This document shows, piece after piece, positions 10,671-22,453 of a DNA stretch of 64,000 nucleotides. The notes below the pieces were generated by a model, which made no database searches, was not told the DNA's origin, and saw only the letters and a program-made list of their open reading frames with translations. Source of the DNA: Yamagishiella unicocca (Eukaryota > Chlorophyta > Chlorophyceae > Chlamydomonadales > Volvocaceae); contig BDSL01000074.1 of NCBI GenBank assembly GCA_003116995.1, forward strand, positions 62,001-126,000, written 5' to 3'. How positions within the stretch are numbered: the first letter of the stretch is position 1; each line of letters begins with the position of its first letter. Made by a program: the position numbers and the translations under genes.

Positions 10671-10893
10671 CTGCCGATGTGCTAGATAATTCCGCAAGGA
10701 AGCCTTCGCATGTCACAGAAGGCCTGAATCCAGACGTCGCCTTGCTGAGCGCCTTCACGACGAAGACTTGTTGCGGAGCACCGAACATGTTTACCCCTGA
10801 TGTGCTAGCCTCGCCAAATTCATCCTCGTCAGAATCAGCATTGTCGCTGTCGATTTCGATAACACCATGGACGTCCTCGCTGTCGAGGTCCAT
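10671..10893 (-). CDS. Acidic unknown protein, copy 2 (first exon)
   Basis: An ATG at 10893 opens MDLDSEDVHGVIEIDSDNAD, a further SDEDEF acidic run, and then PQQVFVVKALSKATSGFRPS with CEGFLAELSSTSA, ending at a donor (GGCAG/GTGCGAG). Motif order, exon end and phase match the copy at 968-710, while many third positions differ, so the similarity is kept at protein level. The exon lies 280 bp upstream of, and divergent from, the FBXO7-like gene at 11174. Its downstream exon is not resolved: the conserved DNA block near 10540-10470 gives an early stop in the expected phase. Confidence 0.45.
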
Positions 10894-11173
10894 TGCCTGC
10901 AGTTGATTGCCGACCCTGGGAGGTCGCTGCAGGGAGAATATTTGGCGCAGGACATGTACAACACTAAACTTATATGTCTGACTAGTTTTAGCGTATATAG
11001 GGGAGGGTCATATCCGTTAGTTGGGGGGTCCTGGATTCGGCAAGAGGCGGGCGCGGAATCACGCGTTTTGACACGTCAAGCTGCAATACTTAGTCGTCGC
11101 TAGCACATGCATCCACCAGTAAAACACGTTGACTCTACTTGAGAACTCAGCCGTAGAAGAAAAGTGACGGAAC
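10894..11173. promoter_or_regulatory. Divergent intergenic region
   Basis: A 280-bp gap between the start of the minus-strand acidic reading frame and the start of the plus-strand FBXO7-like gene, so any promoters must lie here. TATATAG occurs near 10995. The assignment rests on position only. Confidence 0.3.
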
Positions 11174-14100
11174 ATGCCTAGGCTAAGGTTGCGAGTGACA
11201 TCCACCGGCGCGACCCATAAGCTCGAGCTGCCAAATGACTGCAACTTGGGGGCCCTGCAAGAGGTATCGCGGATAGCGGTGGGGCTCTCGCATGACACAG
11301 ACATCGTCTTGTCCCTGAACAAAAAGGTGACAATCTGCTCCCCGGCAACGGGGAATGAAGCACACCCCAGCAAGCCTCCGAACATCCTTCGCCAGATCTG
11401 GTCAAACTAGGGGAATCCTGGCCTCGTGCTTATGCAGACGCCGCTGGCCGGCGCACCGACGGACCTCCTGGCCGCACTGGGTGTTTGCGGCGGCGATTTG
11501 CTCTGGCTGCTGGCGCCTGACATGTCTGGCGTGCCCCCGAAAGCTGATGCAGTTGCTGCTCTGGCTCCCGCGGGGCCTGCAGCAGCGTCATGTTCCGGCC
11601 GCCCCCAGCACGACCCGCAGGCGGCAGTGCGGGTCCGCGGACGCGACGATGGCGCTCCCGGGAGGGTACGCAGAGGGGAGCGAGGGGGTTCCGAAACTAA
11701 AAATCGTAATTACTCGTACGATAAGGTATCAAAGGGGGCGGCCTGTAGGGGCCGGAGCGCCACGCTGAGGCTCTACCGCATCGCGGCGGGGAGCAGAAGC
11801 GGCGAACACGGGCACTAGGTTAGGGCAGGAGGAGTAGCAGTAGCAGCACCAACACGGGGTTGTAGCACTGGTAGGGAGCAGCAGCGTTGACATGTGACGG
11901 CGCCAGCAGTAGCAACAGCAGCAGCAGCACTTCTTAGCAGCAGCTAGTGCGGACACTCACCCGCATGCTTGTATGGGTGGGGGACGTGGAGGTGCAACCG
12001 GGCGAGGTGCGGCATGGCCACCACGCGACAAGATGCGCATCACACAACCGTTTCACAACCGTTTGCGCGGAACACCGTGGTGGCAGTGAGGAAACTTGAT
12101 GTCGTATAGAGGGGCGGAGAGCCGAGTGTAGGAGAGGCCGACGACGGCGTCTCACCACACCCACGCAGACACTCTTGGCTACGCAAATGAGAAAAACCCA
12201 GACCTCAATTTACCCCTCCGCCCCCTGGCTCCGACGCGCCACGTCCTCCACCCCGCCAGGGCGCGCCACCGTTGGCGGCTGCATCGGTTTCGGAGCCGCG
12301 AGACCGCGTGATGGCGGCTGCGGCTGTCCAGGCAGCGGCTGCAACACCCGTAGCGGCGTCACCAGCGCCCACGTCAGCTCCCGCCACGTCATCTCCCGCC
12401 ACGTCATCTCCCGCCACGTCAGCTCCCGCCACGTCAGCTCCCGCCACGTCAGCTCCCGCCACGTCAGCTCCCCCAGCCCCAGCCCCAGTCCCGCCAGCGG
12501 GTCGCCCTGCAGCGGCAGGGACGACGCAGCAGCCGCAGGCGCAAGCGGACACGACGGCGGCCGCCGGGAGTGCGCAGCAGCAGCAGCAGCAACTGCCACA
12601 ACACCAACCGCCACAACAGCCACCACAGCCAGCCGGCGGCCCTGGCAGCGCTGATGCTATGGACGTGGACGGGGACAAGGACGGGGATGGCGAGGCGGCG
12701 GCGGGAGATGCTGGGCCGGAGCTGGAGACCATCTTGGTGGGAAGGGTGCTGCAAGGAAACCCGTGTACAAGAGGAAAACCGTTTCGAACATACGTTTGGA
12801 GATGCACAGGGGGAGAACTTGGCTGAGGAAACGAAAAGTCGGGGGTCGTATGTCGGCCTTCGGCGGCGGGCGGGGCTCGGGTTGGGGAAGGGCCGGTGTG
12901 CGGTCTGGTGGACTGCTTCCGGTGCCTTGAAGGCCGCCGCCCTGAGGCCGGGTGTCACTCGCTTTGGCCTAGCGGGTCGCGGCGTTCCGTGCGACCCGCG
13001 GGTCGGTGGCTCGCCGTTGACCCTCGACCCCTCCTTTCCCTAGGCACGCGTCACCGGTGGTATCACTTTCCGCTGCACGTAACCCACTCTGTACGGCCCC
13101 ACGCAACCATCCACCTTCCGCACTCCGCCCCCCAACCACCGTTCCTCCGCCGCCCGCAACCGCCACAACCACCACACCCCCCAGGGTCCTCCCGGCGTGT
13201 CACTCAAGCTTCGGCGCCTTCTGGCCCCCTCCTTCGCCCCCTCCTCCTCCTCCTCCTCCTGCACCTGGGCCTCACTGCCTGCAGCCACTCGGTGCCTGCT
13301 GCTGCTGGACTGCGCAATGGCTGAGGCGGGGCTCGAGGGCCTGCAGGTGGGCGGCAGGGCTGGGGGCCCTATGCGGGGCTCGAGGGCCTGCAGGCCTGAG
13401 ACCAACAAGGATATGGGCCGGCGGGGCGGAGGCTTGGGTGTCGTAGGGTCGAGGGGTGCCGATGGAGGTGACCCCTTTCGTCAGTGCCAATACCCAACCT
13501 GCATCCCACGTGCCGGCCGTTCAGGATCTTCCCGCCCTGGTCGCCGCTGCTCCTAGTCTCGCGCTGCCCCGCCAGCTGAGCTACAGCTGCAGCTTCATAG
13601 CTGACGGCGCGACTGCCGGTGCTACTGCCGACGGCGGCGGCGACCAGGACATGGCGGAGGCCGCCGCCGCGGACGCCAGCGGAGCCACGGCTGTTGCGGA
13701 GGCGGAGGCGGCGCCGCCGCCGCCGCCGCCGTCGGCGGTGGCCAGGCTCATGTGGTACACCATGGGGAGGTACCTTGTCGTACACGGCGTCCCTTGCGCT
13801 GCCGCCGCCGCTGCCGCCGCTAAGAGCGGCGCCACCTCACCGGTGACAATACACATCGACCTGTCGGAGTACGGCACCGCGGCGGCGGCGGCGCCGCCGC
13901 CGCCGCTGCAGGATCAGCCCCAGGCCCAGGCCCAGGCCCAGGCCCAGCTGCTTCCCCAGAAGCCCGCAGCGCACTGGCGGCGGCTGAAGGACGGGCTGGT
14001 GCTGCCGCTGCTGGCGGCCGCCTGTCGGGCCTGCGGCCTGGCGCCCCCGCTGGGCCTTATGGTGCTTCCCCTGGAGCTCCAGATGGCGGTGCTGCAGCGC

Positions 14101-15738
14101 CTGGAGGTGCGGGAGCCAGCGGGGCGTGGACTGGGGTGGGGGTTAGGGTGGGGGTGGAGGGGTGGTGTTTGTGTGTTGTGGAGACGGTGTTGGGGGCGGA
14201 CCGGACGCAAATCTGCCAATAGCATTACGGCTGGGCACCACTCCCCCGTAACCAAACCCTGAAACTCTAAACCCCCCGAAACCCCCCCCTCCCACCCGCC
14301 ACCAGGCTCGCGACCTGGCCGCCCTCAGCTGCGCCTGCAGCGCCCTGCACAACCTGGCTTCTGAGGACGGCCTCTGGCAGCCCCTGTTCGGCAAGGAGTT
14401 TGGCACCGCCGTCCCCGCCGCTGACGTGGCCCTGGCGAACAGCCGCGGCTACAAGTTCGTGTACGGCAGGCGGTGGCGCGAGCGGGCGGAGCGGCGGAAG
14501 CGCAGGTGGGGGGTGGGGGGATGCCCTTCCTCGGGAGGGGTGTGTGGGGTGGGGTGGCGTAAAAACCGTGTGTTTTATAACCGTGTGTGTGTGGGGTTCG
14601 AGTGTGTGTGTGTGGGGGGGGTTTCGTGTGGAGAGGAATGCGAGGGGACGAAACGTGCAGGCGAGGGTGTTCACTCATATGGTCGCTGGTGCTGGTGCCG
14701 CGCAGTCGTCGTGTTGTCGCCTTTTAAGGGGTTGCCTCCCCCTCTCCGCTGCTCCGCTACTGGTCCGGGTGGTGGTACGACAAGGCCCTGCCACGTCATA
14801 CTCCAACGCGCTACCAGCAACAACTAAAAACGACCAGCTTTGTCGTTGCTGTTGTTATCCGGCGTGTTTTACTCCTCGGCAAGTCCTGGAATGATTGGGT
14901 TGTCGGCGCCCATAACTCGGGGCGCCCTCAACCCACATGTCGACCCCACCACACCTGCGTCTTCCCCACTGGTCGGTCCCCACTTGTCGGTCCCCACTGG
15001 TCGGCCCCCACTGGTCGCCTTCCGTTGTCCATGTCACACAACCGGGTCTCCTCGCCTCCCCCCCTCCCTCCCCTCACCCCGCAGGCAGGTCTTTCGGCCC
15101 CAAGCGCCCTCGTGGGGGCCCCCGCCGCTGGCTCCCTTCATGCGACCGCCGCTGATGCCTCCGGGCGCCATCGGTGGAGGTGAGCGGGGAGGTGGCCCAT
15201 CTGCCTGGGAGGCTGCAGGGGCCCACCCGGGGTAGTCCCGCTGAGTAGCCCCGCGGAGGGAAACAAGGGAAGCAGTTGCGCGTTGCACTCGTTGAACCAA
15301 GTCCACCGTCCCTGCTAGCCGCACCCGTCGCACTTGGTTGTTGTGGCAGCACAACACCAACGATTCTATATCATTAGGTGGGAAGCACCGATATCGCTTA
15401 GGGGTAAGAGACGCCAAAGCCAGTATACGTCACGTGGGGTTCGGCGCCCCCCCAACCCCCCCCAGCCTGCCTGCCCTATCCCCGGCCCACCTGCCGCCCC
15501 CCCCCCCCTTGCCCGGCTCATTTCAACAACCCTTCTTGCGCCCCCACCTGCCCCTCCCACCTGCCCGGCCGCAGACTACGACAGGCTGCCAGCTCCGCTG
15601 ATGGGCCCAGGCCCGGGCATCTTCGGCGGCGGCCGGGGCGTGTTCCGCGACGGTTTGGGAGGTGGCTTCCCGGGCCGTATGCCGGGCCTGGGGCGCTGGC
15701 CGGGGGCTTGGGGGGGCGGCGCAGGCGGCTTCATGTGA
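11174..15738 (+). CDS. FBXO7: FBXO7-like F-box protein
   Basis: Likely substrate receptor of an SCF ubiquitin ligase, related to the proteasome regulator PI31/FBXO7. Placed exons: 11174-11326, 11438-about 11665, about 12202-12736, 13185-13346, 13447-14106, 14306-14505, 15085-15179, 15575-15738. The first two encode a ubiquitin-like domain (MPRLRLRVTSTGATHKLELP; later LAALGVCGGDLLWLLAP). The fourth and fifth carry an FP/PI31-type region (LKLRRLLAP, LLLLDCAMAEAGLEGLQ, RQLSYSCSF, HWRRLKDGLVLPLLAAACRA). The F-box follows (VLPLELQMAVLQRLEARDLA, then LSCACSALHNLASEDGLWQP and LFGKEF). The C-terminus is Pro/Gly/Arg-rich (APFMRPPLMPPGAIGGDYDR, ending GGGAGGFM), as in FBXO7 and PI31. All junctions from 13185 on keep phase; the end of exon 2 and the start of exon 3 are not certain. 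Exon 3 is low-complexity Ala/Pro/Gln and contains a 15-bp coding minisatellite. Confidence 0.8.
12360..12470 (+). repeat. 15-bp coding minisatellite in FBXO7-like gene
   Basis: About seven copies of CACGTCAGCTCCCGC (some with CATCTCCCGC), in frame, encoding a PATSA/PATSS series in the linker between the Ubl and FP regions. The unit length is a multiple of three, so copy-number change would not shift the frame. Confidence 0.85.
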
Positions 15739-17996
15739 GAGAGGCGGCTAGTGGACGGGACGGGGTTTCGAGGAAGACCCGTGGATGCCCGACGGGACGG
15801 GGGAGGGACGGGACGGGGGACGTGCGGGACGGGGATACTAGACGGGACGGGGGAGGGAGGGGAGAGGTGGGAGGGACGGCGGAGGGAATACGGGATGCAG
15901 CAAGGGGTGTTTTCGGGGAGGAGGTTTTGGGAGGTTGGGCGCGGAGGCTCCGACCTGATGGGCCACAGAGCGTAGGCGGTAGGGCGGAAGGGCACAGGGC
16001 GTAGGCGGCGAGGAGCGGCGTGGGCGGGTGGGGAGCAGGGGGGCCGAGTCGCGGGGTGGTTGGCCGCTAGCCGAGGCACGCCGGGAAGGAAGCTGCATTC
16101 GGCACGGGCTGTCGTGTCGGTTGTGTCTGGTGGCGGAAAGCGCTTCGTGCGTTTACTGTGTGTGTGTGTGCAAATTGCGTGTACCGTGCTTACGGTACCC
16201 AGTTTTGGCGCCGATTCGGGCGGAGGAGGCCTGCTGCGTGTGCTGCCGTGTGCAGCCGAACGCTGTCGTACATAATGGCCGGTCGCTGTGTGTGTTACTT
16301 GAGTTGTATTTGGGGGGAGTAGGCGGTCTTTTGCGTAGGTTGAAAATTGCAGGAGCGCGGGTTGCGGGTCCAAGGAGGTCCCGCTGGTGCTGCTGTGAGC
16401 GCCTGGCGATCAGGCGGTTGCTGCAGGGTTAGTCAATTGGTGGTGGTCCGACGCGGACAGGAGATTAAGGATAGAAGTATACAACGTTTGCCCAAACGGC
16501 CGCACCGTTGGGTGCAGCGGGCCAAATTAGGCATTTCACAACGGATTGTAAGTACCATACTAGCTATGGCGATTGGCAGGTGGGCATGTAACGACGCCAG
16601 CTGCGACAGGCAGGTTTGGTTGAATTTGCGCAGCAATGCCGCTGGACTAGGTAATGACGTGGGAGCTAGGTGCTGGTTGGGAGTCGGGCGCTGATGCCGG
16701 TTGCTACAGGGAGTCCTGTGGCGCCTCAAGGTTTAGGGGCAACGCGTCTAGGTAAGTCCCGCCCCCCCGGGCCGCTAGGACAGCCCACGAGGAGGCACTC
16801 GCCGACCGCAGCGGCACCCAGTCACGATGTCGTACGGTGGATCATGTCGTACGCGTGGTGGCCTAGTGTGGGCTTGCAGGAGTTGCATGTACAAGACAAT
16901 GTGAGAGGAGTTGCATGAGAGCAGGGAGGTGGGAGTTGCTCGGTCGAGGTGCCCATGTAAGGACCCACGCCGAGTACCTTGATGCTGCGCGCCCTCCCGA
17001 CTCGAAGCTGCTGCGCGCCCTTCCGACTCGAAGCTGCTGCGCGCCCGTCCGACTCGAGCGCTGGGCGCGGTGAGCTGCGTCGCGCCACCATGCCCGGTGT
17101 AGCGGCAACCCTTTACCTGCAGCAACTCCCTGTCGCTACTGAGCCGCGGGTCGGCAACTAACAGGGCCCAAACGCTGCTGCTTTTGGGGGGCAGCCCGGC
17201 GTCACATGAATCCAGCCGCCTTCCGCCGCTAGCTCCCCCGACCACGTGCCAGCCGTCTCCGTCCTCCACTTCCCACTCGAGGAAACGAGACCCGCTCATG
17301 GCCATGCATGGCTGACCCGTACGGACATGTACAGGCAGTACTGCGCCGCCCGCAGTGGCGGCAGCGGCCTGCCACATCCCAAGTCCCCTTCCCCCTACAC
17401 GTGCACCAAACGTTTCCTAATCGTTTTCCTAGTGCCGACCCACGGGGTGCACGGCCGCGACCCACCACGTCCTCACCCAGGCCCTAAAGCCAATACGCAC
17501 CGCCAACCGCCAACCGTGTCCCAGCGTCCGGCAAGCGTCCGTGTTCAAGCGTCCACCAACCACCTCAACAACCTCATTCCAAGCGGAGCCCTCGCGCCGT
17601 GACGTGCCGGTGCCTGAAGCATTACCCGCCGTCTTGCCATGACGTTTCCATGACCTCTTCGCAACACACCTCCGCCTCCTCGCCCCCAAACACCACTCTT
17701 CCGCCACTTCAATGTCCCGAACCTAAGCGGGACCTTCACCGCTAGCGCCACAACTAACCGCCATGTCCGGCGCAGACCTAACTGCTTGTTTCCAAGCCCA
17801 CCACCACCACCGCCTACAAAGGGCCCTAACGGACCCCACTCCACTCACGACATACCTCCCGGCGGCCGCGCCTCCCTTGCCCTCCTCAGCACCCAACCCA
17901 ATCCTCTCATACACACACAATGCGTGCTGCTGCTACTGCTCCTGTGTCCTAGCGGCGTGACTACTGCAATGCTACTGCTACGGCGGGAGGGGGGGG
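15739..17996. other. Convergent intergenic region
   Basis: Lies between the 3' ends of the FBXO7-like gene (plus) and the MYND gene (minus), so it holds both 3' UTRs. A copy of dispersed repeat B lies at 15764-15790 (GTTTCGAGGAAGACCCGTGG). A possible TGTAA signal for the plus gene is at 16546-16550, rather far away. Three copies of a 26-bp unit (GCGCGCCCTTCCGACTCGAA) lie at about 16984-17065. Confidence 0.45.
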
Positions 17997-20495
17997 CTAT
18001 TGGCGGAACGGCACCCACTCGATGAAGGAGTCGAACGACAGGTTGAACACCTCAGACAGGTCGCAGCACAGGCGGCAGAAGCTGCCGTGCGCGGGAGCGT
18101 TGCCGGCGCGGCAGGCAGGGGAGCAATACACGGCGGCCTGGCACACCTCACAGCGGGGGGCAGCGCCGCCAAGGGCCGCAACCCCCGAGCCGCAAGCCGC
18201 GCAGTTACCCTGGGGGGAGGGGGAAGGGGGGGGGGAACCGCGGAGACGAGCCGGTTGTATTGGTTGTGTTGGGTTGTGTTGGGTTGTGTTGGGTTGTGTT
18301 GGGTTGTGTTGGGTTGTGTTGGGTTGTGTTGGGTTGTGTTGGGTTGTGTTGGGTTGTGTTGGGTTGTGTTGGGTTGTGTTGGGTTGTGTTGGGTTGTGTT
18401 GGGTTGTGTTGGGTTGTGTTGGGTTGTGTTGGGTTGTGTTGGGTTGTGTTGGCGTTGTGTTGGCGTTGTGTTGGTTGTGTGTTGGCGCTGTGCAGCCAAA
18501 GGAGGGGGTTTGACGGTGGTCGGCGCGCTCTTGGCATGGGTCGCCGCTGGCCTCTTGACGCTGCGCATGACTAATGCAGTCCGAGTCAGCAGTGATGCAC
18601 CGGCTGCGTCTTCGCATCCGCGCCCCTCCCGCTCTGGCCTGGGCAGGACACTTGGCCAACGCGCCAGGAAGCAGCACCACAAAAGTGAATGCGCCGCCGC
18701 AAAAGTGATTGCGTCGTACAATGTGGTTGCGCCGTATGAATAAGTGCGCCGTACACGCGCTGACGCGCACACCTGCCGGTCGAAGTAGAGCGAGGCAGTG
18801 TAGAGCAACGAGTCCAGATTCATGGAGATGACCTTGACGAAGTTGAGCTCCTCCACCTGTTACCGACGGTTGGCAGTTGACAGTTGGCAGGTGGATGATG
18901 GGCAAAGAGGCCAAGGTGCATGACACCATCAGCCAACCTGGCCCGCACATGTCCTCCCCTGGCGCTCCCTCGGGGCCCCCGTCCTAAACCCCTAAACCCC
19001 TGAAACCCTAAGCCCCAGCACCGCCTTCAACCCTAAGCCCCAGTGCCGCCTTCATAGCCTCCCTATATAGCCACATGACGAACCCCCCGCAGCGCCGTCA
19101 CACCTTTATCGCCTCCGTGGCGAGGTCCGAGAAGAAGCACCTCATTGCGTATCGTACGAACACCGTGTTGCCCGTGCGCAGGTCCTCCATGTTGAGGGAG
19201 CCGGAGGTGGGGAAGAAGAGGATGCTGGCGGGGGGGAAAGGAAGGGGGTGTATAAAAACCGGTTTACGCAACGGGACAGGATAGTTGGCGCATGGTCGTC
19301 GGACACCAAATTTATGGCGCATGCTGGAGCACTGGAAGGAAGGGGGGGAGGGGAGGGGGTTTGAGGAAGGCGGGGGAGGGGGGCGCCGGGGTGTGTACGG
19401 GGAAGAGGATGATGGCGGTAGTGGTGGCGGAGGCGGGTGAGGTGCCTCCCTCCCCTCCACTCCTGGCTCCCCGGCATGCGAGTTGGCCTCCTCCACGAAC
19501 CCTCACGCCCCCTCCTCCACCTTGCGCCCACGCCGCCGCCCCCCCACCCACCTGCCCGCCCCCAACACCTTGAAACCCACCTGCCCATGCCCACCCATAC
19601 CCTTCCGCTCCCACCAACCCATCTCCCCCTCGGACTCAGCCTCCTCCTCTCGGCCTACTACGGCTACCGTGTCCAGCGGTTTCCTCTCCCCCCCCACCTT
19701 AACCTGTATGTCGTGTACCCGGGTCTTCTTCCCCCCCCCAACGCGCCCACATCCTCGCTGTCCGCCGACCATGCGCCCACTATCTTGTCGTTTTTCGTGT
19801 CACCGGTTTCACACCACCCCCAAACACGCACCTGTGCACGCTGCCAGTTACGTCCCGGACCTCCACCCGGTGCCCCAGCACCGACAGCTGAGAGAGTGAG
19901 TCGCTCACGATCTCCCCGAAGAACGTCCACGTGCGGTTGGGCAGCAGCATGCCTGCGGCGGCCGGTGGTGGTGGCGGCAGCAGCAACAGCAGCACACGTG
20001 GCAGCACGCGTGGCGTTTTTTCTTTCCGCGCTCTCCTGTCGCTCTTAACAACTTTGGACGAACACGAGCTGCGATGCGCGATGAGGGCCCTGCCAACCAG
20101 ACCTACATCCGCGGACTCAAAGAGCAACGCAGCGCCATCGCTCTGGGGGCGTCGCGCCACCGCCAGCGCCACCGTCGCCGCTTCGCAATGATGCTCGTCC
20201 AACATGATGCTCGTCCAACATCACACACCACCTTTATAAAGCATGCCAGCCCTCGCGGCGTCCGCTCCTACGTCCCCTGCTCTCTCCCCCGGCCTGCTCC
20301 AACATGCCCCCATCTTTCTCTCCCCCGGCCTGCTCCTTGTGCCGATGACATGGAACCCCGTTGCTCGCTCCCGCCCTTATCGCATGCTCCCCGCCCCAAC
20401 AGCCTAACCCTACCGTTGGGCTGCTCCGTAAAGTAGTTGTTGTCCAGCTCATCTGCCTGAGGCAGCTCCTCGAACGCTGGAAAGTATAACCGGTT
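17997..20495 (-). CDS. MYND-type zinc finger protein
   Basis: Five phase-consistent exons: 20495-20414, 19952-19832, 19224-19104, 18856-18773 and 18209-17997. The last exon holds a C-terminal MYND finger: CAACGSGVAALGGAAPRC, then CEVCQAAVYCSPACRAGNAP and AHGSFCRLCC, giving the expected Cys pairs and the final His/Cys; MYND fingers bind zinc and mediate protein-protein contact. The upstream part includes NRLYFPAFEELPQADELDNN, MLLPNRTWTFFGEIVSDSLS, SVLGHRVEVRDVTGSVHSIL and FFPTSGSLNMEDLRTGNTVF; I cannot name this domain. The C-terminal tail after the finger ends FDSFIEWVPFRQ. The last intron (18772-18210) contains a long decamer minisatellite. The first placed exon has no ATG, so a 5' exon is missing. 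It converges on the FBXO7-like gene. Confidence 0.75.
18261..18480. repeat. Decamer minisatellite GGGTTGTGTT
   Basis: 18271-18450 is 18 uninterrupted copies of GGGTTGTGTT, with degenerate units on each side (GGTTGTGTT, GGCGTTGTGTT). It sits in the last intron of the MYND gene, whose transcript carries the A/C-rich strand. Because the period is not a multiple of three and the unit lacks stops in most frames, it produces long spurious open frames on both strands. Confidence 0.95.
18981..19050 (+). repeat. Telomere-like short repeats in an intron
   Basis: CCTAAACCCCTAAACCCCTG followed by AAACCCTAAGCCCC and a second CCCTAAGCCCC: degenerate plant-type (CCCTAAA) units between exons of the MYND gene. 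Isolated units also occur near 8393, 9731, 61018. Confidence 0.5.
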
Positions 20496-21509
20496 CTGGA
20501 GCGAGGTGTGTGTCGGCAGTGCCTGCGTTTTGCGCCCAACACAAGCAGGCAACAGCGGCGGATTCGCTAGCTGAGATAAGGCTTGCTGCGGCCGCCTCGT
20601 GCTGTTAGCCCATCCTCAGCAAAAGGCTATTGCCGGGCCGCGCCGTACGGGAGTCGAGGGCTATGAGGAGGTGCGTACGGCTGCGGTGGCACCAGGGACG
20701 ACCAGCAGCGGTTGCGGCAGTGACGCAACGCCAGCGCAGCGCCGGCACCGCGGGAGGACGCACCATAATATAGCAGCGGCTGAGCCCAAGGCAGAGCCGC
20801 CAGGGGCTGTGAAGCTGGCTGTCTCCGGGCTACTAGCCAGTACGAAAGGGCCCGACCGTCCCCGAGGCTCAAGCAGAGCGGCTGCAACAGCGAGGAGTGA
20901 GATAGTCTAGTACGTGTTAAGTAGCGACCGAGAAAGAGCAGCTATGAAGTGAGGTTTGTCAGCCTATGCTGGAATTGGGTCCGCGGGAGGGGTCGGCGCG
21001 ACGAGCGAGGCGGCTTCAAGCGGCGTACGCGGCACATAGCAGGGCATGATAGGCAAATCTCTTCCAGCGTGTTAATTGTCAGCTGCGCTGTTGGGGCGCT
21101 TGGAAGGTCCGTTGACGCGATGAGCGATTGAATTTTTCGTACGACCCAAGATTACATTGAAGAAGTTGGTGTGGCACATTGATTGCATGAGCCTGGTCAG
21201 TCTACTTGTCTAGGCATACTCCTGGCCTGTGGGCTAGTTCAAGTGTTATCGATAAAATAATTGCGCCATTGCGGAGCCCGCTTTATGAGCGCGTCAGGGC
21301 CCATTTTTGCATTCTAACCAACTACTAGTCGCATTGCTGAATGCAATAAGGCCGCTCCCAGGCTGTTCACTGTTCCACCCGGGCGTCCCCACGACACACG
21401 ACCGCACGCGCCCATCGTGCGCACGGCCTCCTTCTGCGCCTTTGCTTCACACCGACTCTTGAGCCTAACAAACAACTGACCAAGCACGGGAAAGACGGCA
21501 CGTATGCAG
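20496..21509. other. No supported gene; 5' part of MYND gene expected
   Basis: The first exon of the MYND gene should lie here on the minus strand, but no ATG exon in the needed phase stands out. A minus-strand open frame at 20887-20627 lacks family features. Confidence 0.3.
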
Positions 21510-22453
21510 CTCGGCCCTCGCGTTACCCGCACTCGAGGAGGTCGCTGCGTGGGCGTTCTGCAGGCTGGTGGGGCGCGCTGCCCCACCGGCCGCCCACTCT
21601 TGCCCAGCCCACCTCGGCCGACTCTCCTCGCAGCGCTGGGTCCGGGAGGCGGCAAGGGCCCTGAGGTACGCAAGCCACTGGGGCGCTGCTCCGGAACCGC
21701 TCACTGCACGGCGCCTGCCTACCAACTTGCACATTTGCGGTGGCACTCGCTCCGAGACCGCGACCCGGGCTGAGCACGTCTCCGAGCATCCCGGCTGCTC
21801 CGCACCTGCTTGCCCCCCCTGGAGTCTGTTCGCCACGAAGCACGTCCACCAGCTCAGCACGCACCCCACCGCATTCCGTTGTTGGGCCCAGGATGCTCTG
21901 AAGAAGCTGGCGCAGCAGGCTGGGCGCCAGGCGAACCACCTGATCCAGTGCCTCACCCCAAAACAGGAGGTACGGCTGGAGAGCAGGCTGAGGAAGGCCT
22001 CGGCACGCCATCCGGGGTTGGGTCATACTTGCCCCTCTGGACCCGGGGTTGGGTCATTACCCCGCGGCTCGGGACCGAAGCATCACAACTTCACCAGCCC
22101 CTACCTACCAGCCCACTCTCCGCCCAGCACCGTGGCCTCGACACACACACCCCGCGTAGGCCCATTCCTCCGCCACCCGTCCGCTCGAATCCTGCACCTG
22201 CTGTGCCTACGCATCCAACCAGCACGGCGCCAACCCACCATCACCACTCAACCCGCCGCCACCCGCGGCAACCACCAACCACCCCAACCGATCCCCTCAA
22301 CCTCCGTACCTCCAGGGCGACCTGGCCGACGTGACCCTCATCTTCGCGTCCACCCTCATCTTCATGTGGCTGGCAGCCGCCATGTACCGACTGTACGCTT
22401 TCTCGTACTACGCGTCCGGGCAGCACACGATCGGCACCTTCTGGGGGAACTAG
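21510..22453 (+). CDS. Possible membrane protein, C-terminal exons
   Basis: Two exons are proposed. The first (about 21510-21969) encodes LALPALEEVAAWAFCRLVGR, WVREAARALRYASHWG, TAFRCWAQDALKKLAQQAGR and ANHLIQCLTPKQE. The second (22316-22453) encodes GDLADVTLIFASTLIFMWLA followed by AAMYRLYAFSYYASGQ, HTIGTFWGN and a stop. The junction GAG/GGC keeps phase 0, and the second exon has a clear transmembrane segment. The donor (GAG/GTACGG) is only fair and the opposite strand is also open here, so the model is tentative. The 5' end is not found and no family is recognised. Confidence 0.4.

Noticed and set aside
17978..18950. Asn/Thr/Gln-Pro repeat protein frames on the minus strand and Cys/Val/Leu frames on the plus strand
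   Set aside because: Translation of the GGGTTGTGTT array. Only the end of the minus frame (18209-17997, MYND finger) is a real exon.
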